Positions 1 through 4,670 of a stretch of 5,705 bases of DNA are shown piece after piece. The position numbers were made by a program, and so were the translations under genes. Location: the NCBI GenBank assembly GCA_022837505.1, contig JALHFZ010000087.1, positions 1 through 5,705 of the forward strand, written 5' to 3'. This DNA comes from Synergistaceae bacterium. GTDB taxonomy: Bacteria > Synergistota > Synergistia > Synergistales > Aminobacteriaceae. Within the stretch, counting starts at the first letter, position 1; each line of letters begins with the position of its first letter. Under the pieces are notes generated by a model. That model had not been told where the DNA came from, searched no databases, and was given only the letters and a program-made list of their open reading frames with translations.

Positions 1-736
1 AATCCTCTTCATGGATATCCGGTCGTCGGAGATGACCAAATACGCGGCCAACGCCATGCTCGCCACCCGGATCTCCTTCATGAACGAGATCGCCTCGGTC
101 TGCGAACGGGTGGGCGCCGACGTTGAAAAGGTCCGTATAGGGATGGGTTCCGACTCCCGTATCGGCTACTCCTTTCTTTCTGCGGGGTGCGGCTTCGGCG
201 GGTCATGCTTTCCAAAGGACGTCCGGGCCCTCCGGGAGTTCGCCCGCCTGCAGGGGCACGAAATGGAGATCCTTCGGGCGGTGGATGACGTCAACGAACG
301 GCAGAAGCATGTCCTCTTCGGCAAGATCCTGCGCCACTTCGGCTCCCTGAAGGGGAAGACCATAGGCATCTGGGGGCTCTCCTTCAAGCCCAAGACCTCC
401 GACGTCCGGGAGGCCCCCGCCCAGACGCTCATCACGGACCTCCTGGCCGCAGGGGCACGGGTCCAGGCCCACGACCCCAAGGCCATGGAGGAGACCCGCT
501 CGGCCCTGGGGGACCTCCCCGGGGTGATCTACGTGAGCAACCAGTACGACGCCGTGAACGGTGCGGACGCCCTCGCCCTCGTCACCGAGTGGGACATCTA
601 CAAACAGCCGGACTTCAAAAAGATCAGGGAGCTTCTGGTAACCCCCCTGATCTTCGACGGACGGAACCAGTACTCCCCTGCCGAGATGAAGCGCCAGGGG
701 TTCACCTGCTACTTCATCGGGCGCTCCCGGGTGTAA
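1..736 (+). CDS. ugd: UDP-glucose 6-dehydrogenase, C-terminal part (5' end outside window)
   Basis: Oxidises UDP-glucose to UDP-glucuronate in the cytoplasm with two NAD+, supplying uronic acid for surface polysaccharides. The frame is already open at base 2, so the ATG at base 11 is internal; the N-terminal NAD-binding domain is missing. Counting from that Met, EMTKYAANA (residues 7-15) carries the family's catalytic Lys10 and Asn14. GFGGSCFPKD (61-70) carries the catalytic nucleophile Cys66 and Asp70. The C-terminal UDP-binding domain starts near residue 116 with GIWGLSFKPKTSDVREAPA (119-137) and ends with FDGRN (215-219). The protein stops soon after, as usual for this family. Motifs favour UDP-glucose over UDP-ManNAc or GDP-mannose dehydrogenase, though these relatives share the fold. 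No frameshift is visible. The next gene follows after 53 bases on the same strand. Confidence 0.93.
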   Translation, partial: ILFMDIRSSEMTKYAANAMLATRISFMNEIASVCERVGADVEKVRIGMGSDSRIGYSFLSAGCGFGGSCFPKDVRALREFARLQGHEMEILRAVDDVNERQKHVLFGKILRHFGSLKGKTIGIWGLSFKPKTSDVREAPAQTLITDLLAAGARVQAHDPKAMEETRSALGDLPGVIYVSNQYDAVNGADALALVTEWDIYKQPDFKKIRELLVTPLIFDGRNQYSPAEMKRQGFTCYFIGRSRV

Positions 737-739
737 GCG

Positions 740-770
740 AAAAAAAGGGCTCCTCCTGCCGGAGGGGCCC
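740..770 (-). terminator. Intrinsic terminator-like hairpin read on the - strand
   Basis: Bases 747-756 (GGGCTCCTCC) pair with 761-770 (GGAGGGGCCC) around a TGCC loop, ten pairs with one G-U wobble in + strand RNA. Seven A residues (740-746) precede it and no T tract follows it. Read on the - strand it becomes a GC-rich stem (nine pairs and one C-A mismatch) followed by seven U residues, the shape of a rho-independent terminator. It lies between two + strand genes, so it would stop transcription coming leftward from the truD operon and shield ugd from antisense RNA. On the + strand it could act as a pause or 3'-end-stabilising stem for the ugd message. Confidence 0.6.
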
Positions 771-776
771 GATAAA

Positions 777-782
777 AGGAGG
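777..782 (+). promoter_or_regulatory. Ribosome-binding site for the secreted protein gene
   Basis: A full AGGAGG lies seven bases before the ATG at 790. It fixes the start of this gene, since the reading frame itself is open much further upstream inside ugd. Confidence 0.85.
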
Positions 783-789
783 CTGTGCC

Positions 790-1581
790 ATGAGAAAGAA
801 CCTTTGTTTTCTTCCCGTTATCTCCCTTCTCGCTCTTCTGCTCCTCGTCCCCTCGCAACTTTCAGCAGCCTCGGGGACCCTTCGGGAATTCGAGGGAGCC
901 TTCACTCCATCTACGAACGGCGAGAAGCTGCTCTCCCTCCTCGTCTCCCTTACCGACCCCGATAGCCTTGATCTGTGTCTTGACGCAGAGCCTGACGACC
1001 AGGGGAACGTGCGGAACATGTACTTCCTTGTGAAGGGAGCCAACGTGGGAGGATTCCGGATCGAACGCCTCGCCCTGGAGGCGTCCTTTGTGGAGTTCAC
1101 CCCCCCTTCTCAATGGAACCCGGATGCGGATGACCCGATCGGCGTGAAAAACGTTCTGCGCAGCAATATCGAGGCGGTTATCCTGGAAAAGGACATCAAC
1201 GCCGCCCTCGCCAGGGCGACCGGGGATGACTGGCACGGGGTCTCCGTGGATCTTAAGCCGGGGACAATTAATGCCCGGGCCTATTACACAATAAAAAATC
1301 CCGGCCTCACCCTCCTTGCGGAGGTGAAGACGGGACTCGAGATTCGTTTGGGAAAAGAACTCTGGTTGAAGGACGTTCTGCTGAAGATCAACCACGACGA
1401 GCAGACAAACGTGGTCAGGGATGCCATCGACGAGATTCAGCCGGTGGTGGACCTTCGGGATTTCCCCTTTCCGGTCACCCTGGCCGTCCTTGCGGTGGAC
1501 GAGCAGTCGCTGCGCATCTCCACCCGCACCGCTCCGAAGACTTTTTCCGGCATCACCCTCGGCTACCGCCGCGGGCTTTGA
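790..1581 (+). CDS. Secreted protein, possible DUF2993/LmeA-like lipid-binding protein
   Basis: A 263-residue exported protein of uncertain function. The start at 790 is chosen because AGGAGG sits seven bases before it and because it opens a signal peptide: MRKN, a hydrophobic core (about residues 5-20), then PSQLSA with likely signal-peptidase I cleavage after Ala26. Cys6 is not in a lipobox, so it is not a lipoprotein. The mature part is soluble with alternating beta-type hydrophobic stretches: GGFRIERLALEAS (87-99), ILEKDINAAL (131-140), LWLKDVLLKI (201-210) and a closing FPFPVTLAVLAVDEQSLRIS (226-245). This order (surface strands, a helix with a xLNxxL-like segment, a late 'P-x-x-L-x-V' strand) resembles DUF2993 (LmeA-type phospholipid-binding proteins), but no diagnostic residue proves it. 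It follows ugd by 53 bases and may share its transcript. The 3' end overlaps convergent truD by 29 bases. Confidence 0.85.
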   Translation: MRKNLCFLPVISLLALLLLVPSQLSAASGTLREFEGAFTPSTNGEKLLSLLVSLTDPDSLDLCLDAEPDDQGNVRNMYFLVKGANVGGFRIERLALEASFVEFTPPSQWNPDADDPIGVKNVLRSNIEAVILEKDINAALARATGDDWHGVSVDLKPGTINARAYYTIKNPGLTLLAEVKTGLEIRLGKELWLKDVLLKINHDEQTNVVRDAIDEIQPVVDLRDFPFPVTLAVLAVDEQSLRISTRTAPKTFSGITLGYRRGL

Positions 1582-2743
1582 ATTTTCCCGCTGCGGACTT
1601 CAGCATCATGGTGGCATAGCTCCCCCTGGGCAGGAAGAAATCAAGGGAGAGGGCGGTTTTTCCGGGGAAGAGGTCATCCTCTTCCCTTTTCCATTTCAGC
1701 CCCTGGGGGATCATCAGACAGTTCCTGGAGAAGGAGGAGAAAGAGGCCTTCTCCACCTCTCGCAGACGGAACTTCGAAAGCCGCACTCCCCGCTCGGCGA
1801 GAAGGCCTGAAAAGACGGGGGCGATCTCCGGCGGAAGGGGGGGCATATCCGGCCCCACGGTCGGCAGGGTGAGCCCTTCCAGCCGGGTGAAAAGTTCGGT
1901 AGGCAGGGTGCGGTACTGAAGCACCGGGCCGGTTTTGAGAGGCACGGAGAAAAAGTCTCCCGGCTTGTCTGCGAGGAACCGGGAGAGGGTCTCGTTCCAC
2001 AGGTAGCCGGAGTAGGCCGAGAAATACATCCCCAGCTCCTCCGCGGGAAGAAGGGCGAGACAGTCCCTGGCCCCCTTCTCTCCCCTCTTTTCGAGAAGAG
2101 CCAGCATCTTCTGCAGCAGGGGTTCGGGACAGAGGGGTTTCATCTCCGCCCACCGGCCCCATTTCTCCCCCCTTTGAGCATGGCGTTTTTTAAGCCAGGT
2201 GGGTGCTTCGGGGTGGCAGAAGGTAAAGTATTTCCGGAGGGCCTCGGTGAAACGCCTCTTGATCAGCATCTCGGCGAGAAACTCCCCCTTCGCCCCCACA
2301 TTGCCGAAACGCTGGTCGTCCAGATAATTTGCAAACCCCTGCTTGGAGATTTCTTCCATGCGTTTTTCCACATGGTCCGCCTCGGCAGTCCCCATATCCC
2401 GAAGCTTCAGGGAGAAAAGGCTCCCCTTAAGCACCGACGGTTCGAGGGGAACGGTTGTGTACCCCGCCGGGCGGAGGGAAAACCCCTCCCCCTCGAAGGA
2501 AAGGTCGTATTTCACAGGAATGGAGAGATGCTGCACCGTATGGGCGTGGCGGTCCTTCTTCCCCAGGGAGCGGATCTCGCCGAGGGGGACTTTTTTCTCC
2601 CGGGCCGCCTTTTTCAGGGCGTCGAGGGTATTCCACCCCTTCTTTTCAAGGAGGTAGACCCTCCAGGGGGTCTCCTTCTTTCCCGGCGCAAAATGAAGGA
2701 CCTCCCGGAGGAAGAAATCCTCGGGAATATGCTTTATACGCAT
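1553..2743 (-). CDS. truD: tRNA pseudouridine(13) synthase TruD
   Basis: Isomerises uridine 13 of tRNA (tRNA-Glu in E. coli) to pseudouridine; TruD family, PF01142. At 396 residues it is somewhat longer than E. coli TruD (349) and within the family range. The N terminus (PEDFFLREV, 7-15) matches the family opening. GKKDRHAHTVQ (61-71) is the active-site motif with catalytic Asp64. NYLDDQRFG (139-147) corresponds to the conserved NYFGxQRFG, with Leu-Asp-Asp replacing Phe-Gly-x. SGYLWN (245-250) matches the SxLFN region and LPRGSYATMMLK (371-382) is the typical C-terminal motif. No in-frame start codon exists between the preceding gene's stop and the ATG at 2743, so the start is firm. Its own Shine-Dalgarno (GGAAGGG, 2753-2759) is about nine bases away and partly paired in a hairpin. 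It is the last gene of the - strand block and lacks an adjacent terminator. Confidence 0.93.
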   Translation of the reverse strand: MRIKHIPEDFFLREVLHFAPGKKETPWRVYLLEKKGWNTLDALKKAAREKKVPLGEIRSLGKKDRHAHTVQHLSIPVKYDLSFEGEGFSLRPAGYTTVPLEPSVLKGSLFSLKLRDMGTAEADHVEKRMEEISKQGFANYLDDQRFGNVGAKGEFLAEMLIKRRFTEALRKYFTFCHPEAPTWLKKRHAQRGEKWGRWAEMKPLCPEPLLQKMLALLEKRGEKGARDCLALLPAEELGMYFSAYSGYLWNETLSRFLADKPGDFFSVPLKTGPVLQYRTLPTELFTRLEGLTLPTVGPDMPPLPPEIAPVFSGLLAERGVRLSKFRLREVEKASFSSFSRNCLMIPQGLKWKREEDDLFPGKTALSLDFFLPRGSYATMMLKSAAGKFKARGGSRG

Positions 2744-2808
2744 GGTTGTATGCCCTTCCGGAGAAGGCCCGCGGAAGGGGCTTCGGTGCCTGGAGCTCTT
2801 TCTCTCAT
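2734..2808 (-). CDS. Possible 24-codon leader/coupling ORF ahead of truD
   Basis: Directly after the flavoprotein stop codon comes GGAGGAAAAGATG: a strong Shine-Dalgarno with five-base spacing to an ATG at 2808. This ATG is not in the truD frame. It opens 24 codons (starts MRERAPGTEA, ends IQPCV) closing with TAA at 2734-2736, which is five bases beyond the truD ATG (2741-2743). The peptide has no recognisable domain. The likely role, if any, is translational coupling: ribosomes finishing here could re-initiate at truD and would open the hairpin that covers truD's own ribosome-binding site. A chance ORF cannot be excluded, since it is very short. Confidence 0.35.
   Translation of the reverse strand: MRERAPGTEAPSAGLLRKGIQPCV
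2754..2767 (-). promoter_or_regulatory. Small hairpin over the truD ribosome-binding site
   Basis: In - strand RNA, CCUUC (2767-2763) pairs with GAAGG (2758-2754) around a four-base loop. GAAGG is the core of the only Shine-Dalgarno-like sequence near the truD start. With just five pairs the stem is weak, so masking would be partial. Confidence 0.35.
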
Positions 2809-2813
2809 CTTTT

Positions 2814-2818
2814 CCTCC
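2814..2818 (-). promoter_or_regulatory. Strong ribosome-binding site serving the 24-codon ORF
   Basis: GGAGG immediately follows the TGA of the flavoprotein gene. It is the best Shine-Dalgarno in the 75-base gap, yet it is about 70 bases from the truD ATG and five bases from the ATG of the small ORF. Confidence 0.55.
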
Positions 2819-4207
2819 TCAGCAGCTCTTCTGCTGCAGTATGGCCCGGGCGGCCACTACGCCGCTCGCCGCGGCCTGGATGATCCCCCGGCTCACCCCC
2901 GCCCCGTCTCCCGCCAGATAGAGATGGTCGTAGACGGGGACAGAAAGGTCCTTTCCGAGCTGCAGGCGCAGAGAGTAGAGCTTTATCTCCACTCCATAGA
3001 GGAGGGTGTCGTTCTGGTTCACCCCCGGAAGGATCGTGTTGAGGGCATCGAGAAATTCCACTATGTCCGTGAGGTACCGGTGGGGCAGGACGAGGCTCAG
3101 ATCCCCCGGTTCCGCCGCCGCCGTGGGGGTGATCATCCCCCGCTCGATTCTCGAGGCCGTGGAGCGCCGGCCGTCCCGGAGATCTCCCAGGCGCTGCAGG
3201 AGGATCCCCCCTCCGGCGAGCATGTTGGCGAGCTTCGCAATGTGGGTGGCGTAGCCGATGGGGTCGCTGAAGGGCTGGGTGAAATTCTTCGTCACCAGGA
3301 TGGCGAAGTTCGTGTTCCGGGACTTCACACCCTTCAGGCTGTGGCCGTTCACCGTGACGAGATCGTGCCCCTTGTTGTATTCGTAGACCACGAAACCCGA
3401 GGGGTTCATGCAGAAGGTCCGGCACCGGTCGTCAAAGGTGGGGGTGTTGTAGAGGCACTTCACCTCGTAGAAATCCTTCGTCAGGTCCTCGCAGACGCTG
3501 TCGGGCACTTCCACCCGGACGCCGATATCCACGGGCATGGAGGCGATGGGAAATTTCAGCTTCTCCACCACTCCGGCGAGCCATGAAGCTCCCTCCCGCC
3601 CGGGGGCGAGGATGACGTCATGCCCCCTCAGGACCGTGCCGTCGGCGAGGCGGACCCCCGCTGCCCGGCCGCCCTCCACCACCAGCTCCTCCACGAAGGT
3701 ATTCATGAGGATGTCGCATTGAGGCTCCAGAAATTCGTACATGGCGTTGAGCACCTCCCGGGAGGCGTCGGTGCCGATATGGCGGATCCGGGCGGGGAGG
3801 ATCTTCAGCCCCACCGCCGAGGCCTTGCGGATCGTCGCCCGGGCGACCTCCGCAGAGGGCTCGTAGGCGTGATTGTCCGCTCCGAATTTGACGAACATCT
3901 TGTCCACATGCTCGATGAGGTCGAGAAGGGCATCCTCGCCGATGTTCTCCTCGAGATTTCCGCCGAAGCCCGTTGTCAGGGTCAGCTTTCCGTCGGAGGC
4001 AGAACCCGCTCCTCCCCATCCCGAGACGATGCTGCAGGAGTCGCAGTTCAGACAGACGGAGCTTTTTCCCTCGGTTATGGGGCATTTCCGCTCCCGGATC
4101 ACTCTCCCCTTGTCAATAATGACGACTTTTTTTCCATGCTCCACAAGCTCCATGGCGGCAAAAACTCCCGCCGGCCCCGAGCCGACGATGACAGCATCAT
4201 AGATCAT
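2819..4207 (-). CDS. FAD-dependent oxidoreductase, COG2509 type, with a four-Cys cluster
   Basis: A 462-residue cytoplasmic flavoprotein of the uncharacterised COG2509 family (NAD(P)/FAD-dependent dehydrogenases); the substrate is unknown. The ATG at 4207 starts MIYDAVIVGSGPAG, placing the FAD dinucleotide motif GSGPAG at residues 9-14, right at the N terminus as expected. IIDKGR (30-35) closes the first Rossmann unit. Cys42, Cys52, Cys55 and Cys58 lead into GWGGAGSASDGKL (63-75), the family's hallmark. A second FAD contact, LYLAGDGAGVSRGI (429-442), lies near the C terminus. A longer form from a GTG at 4282 would overlap the upstream gene by 25 bases and put 25 unlikely residues before the FAD motif; its Shine-Dalgarno abuts the codon, so I prefer 4207. 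The ribosome-binding site at 4207 is weak. It lies 50 bases after the zinc-ribbon gene and 75 before truD. Confidence 0.88.
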   Translation of the reverse strand: MIYDAVIVGSGPAGVFAAMELVEHGKKVVIIDKGRVIRERKCPITEGKSSVCLNCDSCSIVSGWGGAGSASDGKLTLTTGFGGNLEENIGEDALLDLIEHVDKMFVKFGADNHAYEPSAEVARATIRKASAVGLKILPARIRHIGTDASREVLNAMYEFLEPQCDILMNTFVEELVVEGGRAAGVRLADGTVLRGHDVILAPGREGASWLAGVVEKLKFPIASMPVDIGVRVEVPDSVCEDLTKDFYEVKCLYNTPTFDDRCRTFCMNPSGFVVYEYNKGHDLVTVNGHSLKGVKSRNTNFAILVTKNFTQPFSDPIGYATHIAKLANMLAGGGILLQRLGDLRDGRRSTASRIERGMITPTAAAEPGDLSLVLPHRYLTDIVEFLDALNTILPGVNQNDTLLYGVEIKLYSLRLQLGKDLSVPVYDHLYLAGDGAGVSRGIIQAAASGVVAARAILQQKSC

Positions 4208-4216
4208 AATTTTTCC

Positions 4217-4233
4217 GCGTCCCGAGAGGACGC
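4217..4233 (-). promoter_or_regulatory. Hairpin just before the flavoprotein start
   Basis: GCGTCC (4217-4222) and GGACGC (4228-4233) form a perfect six-base inverted repeat around a five-base loop, ten bases upstream of the ATG at 4207. On the - strand it is followed by GGAAAAATT and then the ATG, so it borders the weak ribosome-binding region. There is no U tract, so it is not a terminator. It may tune initiation or be incidental. Confidence 0.35.
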
Positions 4234-4257
4234 ATCCCGTCCTTTCAAAGCCCTTTA

Positions 4258-4614
4258 TCAGTGGTGGCCATGTCTCTGCCACCCCTTCCCGGGGATTCTT
4301 CGCCCCATGATCTTCATTGTCTCCCGATCCTTCCGGGGGTGTTTCTCCTCGTCTGAGGGCAGATCCGTCTGAATGCGGTCCAGCTTGACGAGAAGCTCGA
4401 TGCTCCGGACATCCACGGCCAATACCTCCGCCAGTTCGGCGGAGGTGATCCGGGGATGCCTTCCCTCCTCGGCCGTCCGGTCCCGGAGCCAGGTCCAGGC
4501 CCTGCGGTAGAGCCCGTTCAGGAATTCAGAGCATTCGACGCACAGAGGGACTTTCTCCTGCTCTCCTCCATCGAGATAGGCCTTGCCGCAGTGGGCACAC
4601 ATTTTCAGGGCCAT
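4258..4614 (-). CDS. Small zinc-ribbon plus helix-turn-helix protein, YvyF-like
   Basis: A 118-residue protein resembling the TIGR03826 flagellar-operon family (B. subtilis YvyF, encoded by flgM). An N-terminal zinc ribbon is seen as CAHC (Cys6, Cys9) and CVEC (Cys25, Cys28). A helical linker follows (FLNGLYRRAWTWLRDRTAEE, about 31-50), then a helix-turn-helix-like segment, ITSAELAEVLAVDVRSIELL (about 56-75). The zinc ribbon, linker and HTH order matches YvyF; the tail (about 84-118) is charged and ends RHGHH, extra relative to my memory of the family. Its function is unknown even in Bacillus. No flagellar structural gene is in view, so the assignment to motility is tentative; a small transcription regulator is the alternative. 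Start supported by GAGGAGGG nine bases upstream. Confidence 0.82.
   Translation of the reverse strand: MALKMCAHCGKAYLDGGEQEKVPLCVECSEFLNGLYRRAWTWLRDRTAEEGRHPRITSAELAEVLAVDVRSIELLVKLDRIQTDLPSDEEKHPRKDRETMKIMGRRIPGKGWQRHGHH
4424..4446. repeat. Perfect 9-base inverted repeat inside the zinc-ribbon gene
   Basis: ACCTCCGCC (4424-4432) and GGCGGAGGT (4438-4446) flank the five-base loop AGTTC. The repeat lies in the codons for the helix-turn-helix segment (T-S-A-E-L-A-E-V). There is no U tract on either strand. It may be a by-product of GC-rich Ala/Glu codons, or an mRNA stem. Confidence 0.6.
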
Positions 4615-4623
4615 GGCGCCGAT

Positions 4624-4631
4624 CCCTCCTC
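4624..4631 (-). promoter_or_regulatory. Ribosome-binding site of the zinc-ribbon gene
   Basis: GAGGAGGG on the - strand, nine bases before the ATG at 4614, supports that start; the gap to the upstream GGDEF gene is only 56 bases. Confidence 0.75.
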
Positions 4632-4670
4632 ATGTTCTCGTGTTGTCCCCATCATCTGCCCGGGGCGGGT

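Noticed and set aside
589..789. Upstream extension of the secreted-protein gene into ugd
   Set aside because: It would overlap ugd by about 150 bases and bury the signal peptide; AGGAGG plus a signal peptide at 790 decide the start.
1571..1591. GCGGG/CCCGC inverted repeat at the end of the secreted-protein gene as a terminator
   Set aside because: Only five pairs with an 11-base loop and no U tract on either strand.
2174..3586. Long + strand open frame of 470 codons across truD and the flavoprotein gene
   Set aside because: It is antisense to two genes with clear family motifs, its product has no recognisable domain and is rich in Gly, Arg and Pro as expected for a shadow frame in GC-rich DNA.
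3620..4372. + strand open frame of 250 codons opposite the flavoprotein and zinc-ribbon genes
   Set aside because: Shadow of well-supported - strand genes; no ribosome-binding site or domain.
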